Shown here: positions 33,052 to 42,123 of the stretch, one piece after another | Numbering within the stretch: position 1 is the stretch's first letter | How the letters are laid out: every line of letters starts with the position of its first letter | NCBI GenBank assembly: GCA_966211955.1 | Contig: CBIHOF010000004.1 | Span: 124,001 to 188,000, forward strand | DNA length: 64,000 nt | Reading direction: 5' to 3' | Source: Albitalea sp966211955 | GTDB lineage: Bacteria; Pseudomonadota; Gammaproteobacteria; Burkholderiales; Burkholderiaceae_C | Program-made: the position numbers and the translations under genes | The notes under the pieces: generated by a model | Databases searched by the model: none | Seen by the model: the letters and a program-made list of their open reading frames with translations, nothing else | Told to the model about the DNA's origin: nothing

Positions 33052-34232
33052 TTGCTGAGCAAGCGCATCGCCCCTTCCAGCCCCTGCAACGTGAGCGGAA
33101 ACATGCGCTGGTTCATCAGCTGCTGGATGACGGCGATGCTCTGCCGGTAGCCCCACACGCCCTGCGGCTCGGGGTTGATCCACGCGAATTTCGGGAACGC
33201 ATGCGTGAGTCGCTGCAGCCATTCGGCGCCCGCTTCTTCGTTGTTGTATTCCACGCTGCCGCCGGGCTGCAGGATCTCGTACGGGCTCATCGTGGCGTCG
33301 CCGACGAAGATGAGCTTGTAGTCCTTGTTGTACTTGCGAATGATGTCCCAGGTCGGAAACTTCTCGCTGTAGCGGCGGCGGTTGTTCTTCCACATGAAAT
33401 CGTAGACGCAGTTGTGGAAGTAATAGAACTCGAGGTGCTTGAACTCGCTCTTGGCGGCCGAGAACACTTCCTCCACGCGGTGGATGTGCTCGTCCATCGT
33501 GCCGCCCACGTCCATCAGCAGCAGCACCTTCACCTTGTTGTGCCGCTCGGGCACCATCTTGATGTCGAGGTAGCCGGCATTGGCAGCGGTGGAGCGGATG
33601 GTGTCGTCGAGGTCGAGTTCTTCTTCCGATCCTTCACGGGCAAAGCGACGAAGGCGGCGCAGCGCGACCTTGATGTTGCGCGTGCCCAGCTCGAGCGTGT
33701 CGTCGTAGTCCTTGTAGGCGCGCTGGTCCCAGACCTTCACTGCACTCTTGTTGCGGCCCTTGTCCTGCCCGATGCGGATGCCCTGCGGGTTGTAGCCATA
33801 GGCGCCGAAGGGCGAGGTGCCGCCGGTGCCGATCATGCGATTGCCGCCTTCGTGGCGTTCCTTCTGCTCCTCGAAGCGCTTCTTCAGCGTCTCCATCAGC
33901 TCGTCCCAGCCCATCTTCTCGATGGCGGCCTTTTCTTCAGGGCTGAGCTCGAGTTCGAGCTTCTTCTGCAGCCATTCGAGCGGAATGTCCTGCGTGAAGT
34001 CGGTGAGCATCTCCACGCCCTTGAAGTAGGCCGCGAAGGCGCGGTCGAACTTGTCGAAGTTGGCCTCGTCCTTCACCAGCGAGGTGCGTGCGAGGTAGTA
34101 GAACTTGTCCACCGTCGGCCCGCCCTCGTCATCGATGACGCCTTCCTTGATGGCTTCGAGCAGGGTCAGGTATTCCTTGACGGACACCTTGAGCTTGGCC
34201 GCGCGCAGGGTGAAGAAGAAGTTGATCAGCAT
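33048..34232 (-). CDS. VWA-domain protein (CoxE-like)
   Basis: 394 residues. The N-terminal half is helical (MLINFFFTLRAAKLKVSVKEYLTLLEAIKEG). The C-terminal half is a von Willebrand A domain with a MIDAS-like DVGGT (Asp241), a DxGxT variant of DxSxS. Such proteins act with MoxR AAA+ ATPases in metal insertion or protein activation. A MoxR gene lies 4 kb upstream (38200-39054) on the same strand, not adjacent. Here the VWA gene is instead the first gene of the tamA-tamB operon, overlapping tamA by 4 bases. The role in this pairing is unknown. Confidence 0.85.
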   Translation of the reverse strand: MLINFFFTLRAAKLKVSVKEYLTLLEAIKEGVIDDEGGPTVDKFYYLARTSLVKDEANFDKFDRAFAAYFKGVEMLTDFTQDIPLEWLQKKLELELSPEEKAAIEKMGWDELMETLKKRFEEQKERHEGGNRMIGTGGTSPFGAYGYNPQGIRIGQDKGRNKSAVKVWDQRAYKDYDDTLELGTRNIKVALRRLRRFAREGSEEELDLDDTIRSTAANAGYLDIKMVPERHNKVKVLLLMDVGGTMDEHIHRVEEVFSAAKSEFKHLEFYYFHNCVYDFMWKNNRRRYSEKFPTWDIIRKYNKDYKLIFVGDATMSPYEILQPGGSVEYNNEEAGAEWLQRLTHAFPKFAWINPEPQGVWGYRQSIAVIQQLMNQRMFPLTLQGLEGAMRLLSK

Positions 34233-34310
34233 GGGGGCACCGGTCGAGGGAGGATACACGCCAAAACATGCCCCTGGAGTCACGGACGTTACGAGGGGCG
34301 ACAATGCGCA

Positions 34311-35492
34311 GTGCTTCAGTTTTCCACCACCGAATTCGCGTTCCTGATGGTCGGCTGCCAGCAGGCGGTGCTCGCCTTCGGCTGGCTGGCCGCGGCTGGC
34401 CTCTTGCCGCAAACGCGGCGGCCGATGCTTTGCTGGGCGCTGCATGCGGGTTTGAGCTCGCTCGGGCTGGTCGGCTTCGTCGCCGCGGCGCGGCTGGGCG
34501 ACGAGTTCGCGCGGGCGGGGGCCAACCTGTGCGTGCTGGGCGCGATGATCGCCCTGCAATGGGGCGTGCGGCTGTTCGTGCATCGTGCCAACGCCTGGCG
34601 CTGGCATGCGGCGGCCGTGCTGGTGGCACTTGCCGTCACCTGGTATGGCCTGGATCCGGCGCACGGCGCTGTGCGCATCGCCACCATCTCTGTGCTGCTG
34701 GCCGTGCTGTGCCTGCTCACGGCCTGGGACATGCAGCTGGCCGCGCGCTGGAAGCTGGATTGGCGCTGGCGGCTGCTGCTGTCGGTGCCCATCGCGCTGG
34801 TCGGCGTGGTCTTCATCGCCCGTGCCATGAAGGCGTTGGTCGATCCCTCGATCGCGGTGTCCTATGTCATGGCCAACAGCGCGCTCAACGCCGGCTCGGC
34901 CATGATCTACCTCGTGGTGGCTCTCGCCTTCCAGCTCACGCTGGTGGGCTTGGTGGTGTCCCAGTTCGTGACCGAGCTGACCGAGGCGTCGCGCTTCGAT
35001 GCGCTGACCGGTACGCTGAACCGCCGCGCCGTGGACGAGGTGCTGGACGCCGAGGTGCTGCGCTCGCGCCGGCTCAAGGATGTGTTCAGCGTGCTGATGA
35101 TCGACGTCGACCACTTCAAGGACATCAACGACCGCCACGGCCATGCCGCCGGCGACCGGGGCCTGCAGCACCTGGGCACCGTGTTCACCACGCAGCTGCG
35201 CGAGATCGACCGCGTCGGCCGCTACGGCGGCGAGGAGTTCGTCGTGGTGCTGCCCGGCACCTCGATGGCCGAGGCCCGGCAGCTGGCCGACCGGCTGCGC
35301 GAGCGGGTCGAAGCGCTGCCACTGCGCTGGCAGGAGCGGCCCATCGGCCTCACCATCAGCGTGGGGCTGGCGCAGTGGCAAGGCGACACGGACGACGTGG
35401 GGCGGCTGCTGGCACGCGCCGACGCGGCGCTCTACCGCGCCAAGCAGGGCGGCCGCAACCGGGTGATGGCGTCTGAGCTGAACGCGGCTTGA
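34311..35492 (+). CDS. Membrane-bound GGDEF diguanylate cyclase
   Basis: About 393 residues. Six to seven transmembrane helices occupy roughly residues 1-200. A GGDEF domain follows (about 225-385) with FDALTGTLNRRAVDE, DVDHFKDINDRHGHAAGD and the active GGEEF signature at 306-310. It should make cyclic di-GMP from GTP. No RxxD inhibitory site is obvious five residues before GGEEF. The start is uncertain: the GTG at 34311 lies 5 nt after GACAAT (a possible leaderless start), and ATG 34347 is the alternative. The frame stays open far upstream, but that part is antisense to the VWA and tamA genes. Confidence 0.88.
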   Translation: MLQFSTTEFAFLMVGCQQAVLAFGWLAAAGLLPQTRRPMLCWALHAGLSSLGLVGFVAAARLGDEFARAGANLCVLGAMIALQWGVRLFVHRANAWRWHAAAVLVALAVTWYGLDPAHGAVRIATISVLLAVLCLLTAWDMQLAARWKLDWRWRLLLSVPIALVGVVFIARAMKALVDPSIAVSYVMANSALNAGSAMIYLVVALAFQLTLVGLVVSQFVTELTEASRFDALTGTLNRRAVDEVLDAEVLRSRRLKDVFSVLMIDVDHFKDINDRHGHAAGDRGLQHLGTVFTTQLREIDRVGRYGGEEFVVVLPGTSMAEARQLADRLRERVEALPLRWQERPIGLTISVGLAQWQGDTDDVGRLLARADAALYRAKQGGRNRVMASELNAA

Positions 35493-35538
35493 TGCCGCGT
35501 CGCCGGCGGCTGAGCGCGCCGCCGCAAGAACCGCCCGC

Positions 35539-37527
35539 TCAACGCTTGGCGTGCGCCTTCAGCCAGTCGAAGAACTCGCCGTACCAGAGCTTCGAATTGC
35601 GCGGCTTGAGCACCCAGTGGTTCTCGTCGGGGAACCACACCAGGCGCGCATCCACTCCCTTGGCCTTCAGCGTGTTGTAGTAGGCCAGCCCCTGCTGGTC
35701 CGGCACGCGGTAGTCGAGCGCGCCGTGGATGACGAGCGTGGGCGTTCCCATGGTCTTGGCGAAGGCATGCGGGCTTTGCGAGTGCACCTTCTGCATGTCG
35801 TCCCAGTACCAGGCCCCAAGCTCCTTCGAATGCCAGCCGAAGGCGTCGTCGCTGAATATCGCGACCCAGTCGAAGCAGCCGGCATGGCAGACGTAGGCGT
35901 TGTAGCGGCCGGCCGGCACGTGGCCGTTCATCCACGCGACCATGTAGCCGCCGTAGCTGCCGCCGCTCGCGTACACGCGCTTCTTGTCGCACCAGCCTTG
36001 CTTGAGCAGCCAGTCGGTGCCGGCTTCCACGTCCTGCAACTCCAGGTCGCCCCAGCGGTGCGTGATGCTGTCCAGGAAGGCGTGGCCGAAACCGCTGGAG
36101 CCGTGGTAGTTGACGCAGGCCACCACATAGCCTTGCGCCGCGAAGACCTGGTTGTTCCAGCGGTAGTGGAAGGTGTCGCCACTGGCCGCGTGCGGGCCGC
36201 CGTGGATGGCGTGCAGTACGGGGTACTTCTTCTTGCGGTCGAAGCCGGGCGGGTACACGACCCACATCTGCACCGGGTCGCCCTGCGCGCCTTGAATGGT
36301 CACGTCCTCGACCGTGGCGGTGCGGAACTTCGCCGTCAGACCGTCGTTGAAGCGCTCGATGCGCTGCGCGGGGTGAGCGCCCTGCCGCGCCGTGACACGC
36401 ACCGGGTGGTCCATCGCATCGGCGGCGGTCACGATGACCTCGCCGGCCACGTCGAAACCCTGCACCCAGCCGCCCGGCACGACGATCTCTGCCTGCTTCG
36501 ACGCGATGCCGAAGCGCCAGAGGTGATTTCGGCCGCGCTCCTCTGCCGTGAAGAACACCGATTCGCCGTCATCAGACCAGCGGATCGGTGCATGCACCTC
36601 GTGGTCCCAGTGCTCGCTCAGCAGCTGCCAGGGCTCGCCGGGCTGCACGGTGGCGAGCCACTCAGGCATCGTGTGCTTCAGGCCACGATGGCTCGCCGTG
36701 AATGCGACGGTGGACCCGTCCGGGCTGTAGCGCGGTGACGCGAAATCCCAAGCCTCGTCCAGCGCAAGCGTCGTGAACTTGCCGCTGCGCAGGTGCAGTT
36801 CGGCCAGCGCCTTGTTGTTGACGTTCTGTTTTTCGCGCGCCGGGTCGAAGGCGAACACGATGCGCCCGCCGTCGGCGGAGATGTCGAAGCCATGCGCGTC
36901 CGGGTCGGCGCGGGACATCTCGAAGTCCGTGCCTTCGAAGAGGTCGCGCACCCGGCCGGTGGCCACGTCCAGCACGAGCAGGTGCGGCACGCGCCCCATG
37001 GGCAGGTTGTGGTCCCAGTGGCGGTACTGCACCTCGCTGGTGACGTAGGCGGTCTCCTTGCGCTCGCTGAATTCCTTGTGCGCCTTGATCTGCGCCTTGC
37101 TGCCCTTGAGACCGGGCCACACCCAGCTGATGAAGGCGATGCGCTTGCCGTCGGGAAACCACTTGAACGCGTCGATGCCCGGCGCGAAGTTGCTCACGCG
37201 CTGCGCTTCGCCGCCGTCGGCGGCGATGACATACAGCTGCGCGGTTTCGTCCTTGCTGCCTTCCTGCTCGCGCCGCGCGACGAAGGCGATGCGGTCACCC
37301 GTGGGCGACCACGCGGCCTGGCCGTCTTTCTCGCCACAGCTCGTGAGCTGGCGCGGCTTGCCGCCGAAGGTGGACAAGAGCCAGAGGCTGGACGCGCTCC
37401 TGTTCGCATCCATGTCGTAGCGGGTGAGGGCGCAGACCGCCTGCGCGCCGTCGGGCGACAGCGACACGCCGCCCACGCGCTCGATCTTCCACAGGTCGTC
37501 GACGGTCCACAGACTCTTCTTTGCCAT
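35539..37527 (-). CDS. S9-family peptidase (acylaminoacyl/dipeptidyl-type)
   Basis: 662 residues. An N-terminal beta-propeller (about 1-390, with repeated DGKRIAF- and PDGSTVAF-like blades) is followed by the prolyl-oligopeptidase alpha/beta-hydrolase domain. The nucleophile is Ser524 in GGSYGGYM; Asp (HGALDYRVPD) and His (ENHWVLKP) complete the triad. No signal peptide, so probably cytosolic. The substrate is likely short peptides. It stands alone, 69 bp from the next gene. Confidence 0.9.
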   Translation of the reverse strand: MAKKSLWTVDDLWKIERVGGVSLSPDGAQAVCALTRYDMDANRSASSLWLLSTFGGKPRQLTSCGEKDGQAAWSPTGDRIAFVARREQEGSKDETAQLYVIAADGGEAQRVSNFAPGIDAFKWFPDGKRIAFISWVWPGLKGSKAQIKAHKEFSERKETAYVTSEVQYRHWDHNLPMGRVPHLLVLDVATGRVRDLFEGTDFEMSRADPDAHGFDISADGGRIVFAFDPAREKQNVNNKALAELHLRSGKFTTLALDEAWDFASPRYSPDGSTVAFTASHRGLKHTMPEWLATVQPGEPWQLLSEHWDHEVHAPIRWSDDGESVFFTAEERGRNHLWRFGIASKQAEIVVPGGWVQGFDVAGEVIVTAADAMDHPVRVTARQGAHPAQRIERFNDGLTAKFRTATVEDVTIQGAQGDPVQMWVVYPPGFDRKKKYPVLHAIHGGPHAASGDTFHYRWNNQVFAAQGYVVACVNYHGSSGFGHAFLDSITHRWGDLELQDVEAGTDWLLKQGWCDKKRVYASGGSYGGYMVAWMNGHVPAGRYNAYVCHAGCFDWVAIFSDDAFGWHSKELGAWYWDDMQKVHSQSPHAFAKTMGTPTLVIHGALDYRVPDQQGLAYYNTLKAKGVDARLVWFPDENHWVLKPRNSKLWYGEFFDWLKAHAKR

Positions 37528-37596
37528 TCGCTGCCCCCTGCTCCGTCGGATGCGCGGGAAGGTCCGCCCGGCCCACGGAATGTTGAATCGATCGAC

Positions 37597-38190
37597 TCAG
37601 CGCGGCCTCTTGAGCTGCCACTGGAGATGCGCCTTCACCTCCGGCCATTCGCCCGCGGTGAGGCTGTACATGACGGTGTCGCGCACCGTGCCGTCGCGGC
37701 GCAGGTGGTGATGTCGGATCACCCCGTCGCGCCGAGCGCCCAGCCGCTCGATCGCGCGCTGGCTCGCATGGTTGAAGTTGTCGGTGCGCCAGCCCACGAG
37801 CTGCGCGCCGAGGGTCTCGAAGGCGTGGGTGAGCAGCAGGGTCTTGGCGCAGGTGTTGACGTGCGTTCGCTGCGTGCGGCGGGCGTACCAGGTCCAGCCG
37901 ATCTCGACGCGTTCGACCGCCGGCACGATGTCGTGATAGCTCGTGGTGCCGATCACGACACCGCTGGCGAGGTCGATCACCGCGAACGGCAGCCGATGCC
38001 CCTCGGCCTGGTGACTGAGTGCCCGCTCGACGTAGCCGGCGGTGTCGGTCGGCTCCGGCACGCTCGTGTAGCGCAAGTTCCACAGCTCGCCATCGGCCGC
38101 TGCGGCGCGCAGCCCGTCGAGGTGGTGCATCGAGAGAGGTTCGAGGCGGACGCGATCGTCCGACAGCGTGATGGGTTCGACTGGCCGCAT
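37597..38190 (-). CDS. GNAT-family N-acetyltransferase (RimJ/RimL-like)
   Basis: 197 residues of the RimJ/RimL-type acetyltransferase group: VRLEPLSMHHLDGL near the N-terminus, GTTSYHDIVPAVERVEIGWTWYARRTQRTHVNTCAKTLLLTHAFETLGAQLV as acetyl-CoA core, then NHASQRAIERLGARRDGVIRHHHLRRDGTVRDTVMYSLTAGEWP, a pattern common to ribosomal-protein-like acetyltransferases. The specific substrate is unknown. It ends 9 bp upstream of the MoxR gene. Confidence 0.87.
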   Translation of the reverse strand: MRPVEPITLSDDRVRLEPLSMHHLDGLRAAAADGELWNLRYTSVPEPTDTAGYVERALSHQAEGHRLPFAVIDLASGVVIGTTSYHDIVPAVERVEIGWTWYARRTQRTHVNTCAKTLLLTHAFETLGAQLVGWRTDNFNHASQRAIERLGARRDGVIRHHHLRRDGTVRDTVMYSLTAGEWPEVKAHLQWQLKRPR

Positions 38191-38199
38191 CGTGGCGGT

Positions 38200-39054
<855 letters not shown>

Positions 39055-39081
39055 GGCGGAAGGCGAAGAGGGGATCGATCC

Positions 39082-39087
39082 AGTATA
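39082..39087 (-). promoter_or_regulatory. -10 element TATACT for the moxR gene
   Basis: TATACTGG on the minus strand, about 28 nt before the ATG. It is the same sequence as ahead of the S41 protease and aroE genes. No clear -35. Confidence 0.4.
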
Positions 39088-39158
39088 GGGGCACGACACC
39101 CACCCCGATGGCACCAATGCGTCACGCCGCACGAGCGCCAAAGCGAAGCGAATGGCTC

Positions 39159-39241
39159 CCTCAAGCCACGCCCGCGGGACCGGCTCCGCCGGCCCGCCAG
39201 GCGGCGCCCCTCGGGGGCAGGAGCGAAGCGACTGGGGGGCC
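39159..39241 (+). repeat. Dispersed 83-bp repeat, copy 2
   Basis: Same length and orientation as the copy at 20598-20680, with differences only in the variable middle. Unlike the other copies it sits between divergent genes. Its end is 3 bp before TACAAT (39245-39250), the probable -10 of the cytochrome c4 gene, so the repeat occupies that promoter's -35 region. Confidence 0.8.
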
Positions 39242-39284
39242 ATATACAATCCGCCGTTGCACTGAAATTGCCCGCTTCTGGATC

Positions 39285-39974
39285 ATGAGAAAACTGCTTG
39301 CTTCCGTTGCCGCCCTGATCGCCCTTGCGTGCTTCGCTTCCGGCGTTGCCGCCCAGACTGCCGTCACCGGCAGTGCCGCTGCCGGCGAAAAGAAGGCCGC
39401 CATGTGCATCGGCTGCCACAGCATCCCGGGCTACCAGTCCAGCTTCCCCGAAGTGCACAAGGTGCCCATGATCGCGGGCCAGGGTGCCAAGTACATCCAG
39501 AGCGCGCTCAACGCCTACAAGGCGGGCGACCGCAAGCACCCGACGATGAAGGGCATCGCGGGCTCCCTGACCGATCAGGACATCGCCGACCTCGCGGCCT
39601 ACTACGAAGCCCTGCCCACCGACAAGGTGGCCCTGCCCGACACGCCCACGCGCCAACCGTCGACCGAGGTCGCCGAACTGCTCAAGAAGGGCAATTGCGT
39701 CTCCTGCCACGGTCCCAACTTCAGCAAGCCCATCGACGGCGCCTACCCCAAGCTGGCGGGCCAGCATTCCGACTATCTCTACGTGGCGCTCAAGGCCTAC
39801 CAGACCCAGAACAACCCGCAGGTCGGCCGCGCCAACCCGGTGATGGGCGGCATGGCCTCGGGCTTCACGCATGCGCAGCTCAAGCTGCTGGCCAACTACA
39901 TCGGCTCGCTCGACACCGACTTGCGCGTGGTGGCGCAGTCGCGCTTCAAGGCCAACGAGACGCACGTCAAGTGA
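39285..39974 (+). CDS. Dihaem cytochrome c4-like protein
   Basis: 229 residues. Signal peptide at residues 1-23 (ACFASGVAAQ) and two haem-binding motifs, CIGCH (41-45) and CVSCH (138-142), in two similar halves, each with a later Met ligand segment (HPTMKGIAGSLTDQDIADLAAYY; NPVMGGMASGFTHAQLKLLANYI). This is the periplasmic c4 electron carrier that feeds terminal oxidases. Monocistronic; closed by the terminator at 40034-40062. Confidence 0.92.
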   Translation: MRKLLASVAALIALACFASGVAAQTAVTGSAAAGEKKAAMCIGCHSIPGYQSSFPEVHKVPMIAGQGAKYIQSALNAYKAGDRKHPTMKGIAGSLTDQDIADLAAYYEALPTDKVALPDTPTRQPSTEVAELLKKGNCVSCHGPNFSKPIDGAYPKLAGQHSDYLYVALKAYQTQNNPQVGRANPVMGGMASGFTHAQLKLLANYIGSLDTDLRVVAQSRFKANETHVK

Positions 39975-40033
39975 CATTGCAGGCGCGCAGCGCCTTCAAT
40001 GTCACCCCGGCCTTCGCCGGGATGACGAATGCC

Positions 40034-40062
40034 AAAAAGGCCGCTGTCTCAGCGGCCTTTTT
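40034..40062 (+). terminator. Intrinsic terminator after cytochrome c4
   Basis: AAAAAGGCCGCTG-TCT-CAGCGGCCTTTTT: 13-bp perfect arms, followed by further T. A strong Rho-independent terminator 60 bp after the stop. Confidence 0.92.
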
Positions 40063-40069
40063 TTGTGCC

Positions 40070-40100
40070 TTGACCTTCCCACGATGGGAAGCTTGATACT
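40070..40100 (+). promoter_or_regulatory. MerR/CueR-type promoter: 19-bp spacer with inverted repeat
   Basis: TTGACC (-35, 40070-40075) and GATACT (-10, 40095-40100) are 19 bp apart. In the spacer CTTCCCA-CGA-TGGGAAG is a perfect inverted repeat (40075-40091). The overlong spacer plus CTTCCC/GGGAAG dyad is the known layout of copper-responsive CueR/HmrR promoters. The downstream gene is a copper-chaperone-like HMA protein, which fits. No MerR-type regulator gene is in the window. Confidence 0.75.
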
Positions 40101-40129
40101 CGCTCCATCCCTGCATCGAGGCACTTCAC

Positions 40130-40321
40130 ATGATCGAGCTCACCATTCCCACCATGACTTGCGGCCACTGCGTGCGCACCGTGACCGAGACCGTGCACCA
40201 GATCGATTCGCGGGCGACCGTGGACATCGATTTGCCCTCGCATCGTGTGCGCATCGAATCGCAGCACGCACCGGAAGAGTTCCGTCAGGCGCTCGCCGAC
40301 GAGGGCTACCAGCCGGCCTGA
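40130..40321 (+). CDS. Heavy-metal-associated (HMA) domain protein, copper chaperone-like
   Basis: 63 residues comprising a single HMA domain: MTCGHC with metal-binding C11 and C14, then a beta-alpha-beta-beta-alpha-beta pattern ending EEFRQALADEGYQPA. Similar to CopZ/CopP-type Cu(I) chaperones that hand copper to P-type ATPases. Preceded by a CueR-type promoter, which supports copper (or silver) as the metal. No copper ATPase is adjacent. Confidence 0.88.
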   Translation: MIELTIPTMTCGHCVRTVTETVHQIDSRATVDIDLPSHRVRIESQHAPEEFRQALADEGYQPA

Positions 40322-40436
40322 AGCCCGGCCACGCGCCAATCACCGGAGGCCGCACGGGGCATCGTTTCCCCGCGCACGCAAGGCGCACTGCACTTCTACA
40401 CTCGGCGAACTTTGAACTTCGCGGGAGTTGCTCCAG

Positions 40437-42017
40437 ATGAAGCATTCGCTGTCGATCCTGTGCGTTGCAGCCGGACTCGCGTTCTCCGCCCAGGCGCAGA
40501 CTTTCAAGTGGGCCAGCGCCGGCGACATCCAGACGCTGGATCCGGTGTCGCAGAACGAGTCGTTCACCAATGCGATGAACGGGCAGGTGTACGAGTTTCT
40601 CGTCGCGCGCGACAAGAAGCTCAACATCGTCCCGCAACTGGCCACCGAGTGGAAGCAGGACGGCCCGCTGAAGTGGACCTTCAAGCTGCGGCGTGGCGTC
40701 AAGTTCCATGACGGCCGCCCGTTCACGGCGGATGACGTGGTCTTCTCCGTCAACCGCTCGAAGGAAAAGACCTCGCAGATCGCCAACTATGCGAGCGCGC
40801 TGGGCGAACCCAGGAAGATCGACGACTACACCGTGGAGTTCAACCTCGCGCAGGTGGACCCCATCTTCCTCGAGCACCTGAACACGATCTACATCCTCAG
40901 CAAGGGCTGGTGCGAGGAGCACAAGTCCGTGCATCCGCAGGACTTCACCAACAAGGAAGAGACCTACGCCGCGCACAACAGCAACGGCACCGGCCCCTAC
41001 ATCCTGGTGTCGCGCCAGCCGGACGTGAAGACGGTCTACAAGCGCAACCCCAACTACTGGGGAAAGATCGAGGGCAACGTGCAGGACGTGGTCTACACGC
41101 CGATCAAGGCGGATGCGACTCGCCTGGCCGCGCTCATCTCCGGCGAGGTCGACTTTGTTCTCGACCCGCCGCCGCGAGACCTCGAGCGGCTGCGCAACAC
41201 GCCGGGCGTGAAGGTGATCGAGGGGCTCGAGAACCGCATCATCTTCATCGGTATGGACCAGGCGCGCGACGAGCTGCTGTATTCGAACGTGAAGGGCAAG
41301 AACCCCTTCAAGGATGTTCGGGTGCGCCGCGCGCTCTACCAGGCGGTGGACATCGAGACCATCAAGACCAAGCTCATGAACGGCCAGGCCGTGCCCACGG
41401 GCGCGGTCGTGCCGTCGCCGCTGGGCGACTTCAACGACCCGGAGATCGAGAAGCGCCTTCCCTTCGACCTGGCCGCCGCGCGCAAGCTGATGGCCGATGC
41501 CGGCTACCCCGACGGCTTCGAGGTCACGCTGGACTGCCCCAACAACCGCTACGTGAACGACGAGCGCATCTGCATTGCGCTGGCCAGCATGTGGGCGCAG
41601 ATCAAGGTGAAGGTGCGCGTCAACGCCATGCCCAAGGCCAGCTACTTCCCCAAGCAGGAGAAGATGGACGTCTCGATGTACATGCTGGGCTGGGGCGGCT
41701 CCATCACCGACCCGGAGACGACCTTCACGCCGATCTACCGCAACCGCGGCGAGAAGGGCGTGGGCGAGTTCAACCGCGGCAACTTCAAGGACGATGAGCT
41801 GGATGCGCTCGCGGCGGCGTCAAGCAAGGAAGGCGACCCGGAGAAGCGAAAAGTGCTGATCAAGAAGGTCTTCCTGCGGCACAACGAGATGGTCCACCAC
41901 ATCCCGCTGCACCGGCAGTTCATTCCGTGGGCGGCACGGTCGAACGTGACCGTGGTGCACCGTGCCGACAACTGGCCCGAGATGCAATGGGTGAATGTGG
42001 GGCCCCCCAGTCGCTGA
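40437..42017 (+). CDS. ABC transporter periplasmic substrate-binding protein (peptide/DppA family)
   Basis: 526 residues. Signal peptide at residues 1 to about 20 (AAGLAFSAQAQ) followed by an SBP_bac_5 domain (ASAGDIQTLDPVSQNESFTNAMNGQVYEFLVARD; KFHDGRPFTADDVVFSVNR). It should bind oligopeptides or related solutes. No permease or ATPase genes are near, so it is an orphan binding protein. The last residues, GPPSR, and the stop codon are encoded inside a dispersed repeat (42001-42083), so the natural C-terminus may have been altered. A TTG at 40428 is an alternative start. Confidence 0.9.
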   Translation: MKHSLSILCVAAGLAFSAQAQTFKWASAGDIQTLDPVSQNESFTNAMNGQVYEFLVARDKKLNIVPQLATEWKQDGPLKWTFKLRRGVKFHDGRPFTADDVVFSVNRSKEKTSQIANYASALGEPRKIDDYTVEFNLAQVDPIFLEHLNTIYILSKGWCEEHKSVHPQDFTNKEETYAAHNSNGTGPYILVSRQPDVKTVYKRNPNYWGKIEGNVQDVVYTPIKADATRLAALISGEVDFVLDPPPRDLERLRNTPGVKVIEGLENRIIFIGMDQARDELLYSNVKGKNPFKDVRVRRALYQAVDIETIKTKLMNGQAVPTGAVVPSPLGDFNDPEIEKRLPFDLAAARKLMADAGYPDGFEVTLDCPNNRYVNDERICIALASMWAQIKVKVRVNAMPKASYFPKQEKMDVSMYMLGWGGSITDPETTFTPIYRNRGEKGVGEFNRGNFKDDELDALAAASSKEGDPEKRKVLIKKVFLRHNEMVHHIPLHRQFIPWAARSNVTVVHRADNWPEMQWVNVGPPSR

Positions 42018-42083
42018 CGCTCCTGCCCCCGAGGGGCGCCGCCCTGCGGGCCGGCGGAGCCGGTCCCGCGGGCGTTGCTTGAT
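42001..42083 (-). repeat. Dispersed 83-bp repeat, copy 3 (inverted)
   Basis: Reverse-complement orientation to the copies at 20598 and 39159 with a few substitutions and small indels. It spans the 3' end of the substrate-binding protein gene, supplying its stop codon, and fills most of the gap to the convergent histidine kinase gene. The GCCCCCGAGGGGC core can form a hairpin. Confidence 0.8.
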
Positions 42084-42123
42084 GGTCGGCTGCGGCTTGC
42101 GCCGGCAGCCTCGCGCAGAGCGG

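Noticed and set aside
32949..34310. Upstream extension of the diguanylate cyclase frame
   Set aside because: The frame is open but this part is antisense to the VWA and tamA genes; the hydrophobic helices of the cyclase begin only near 34311-34347.
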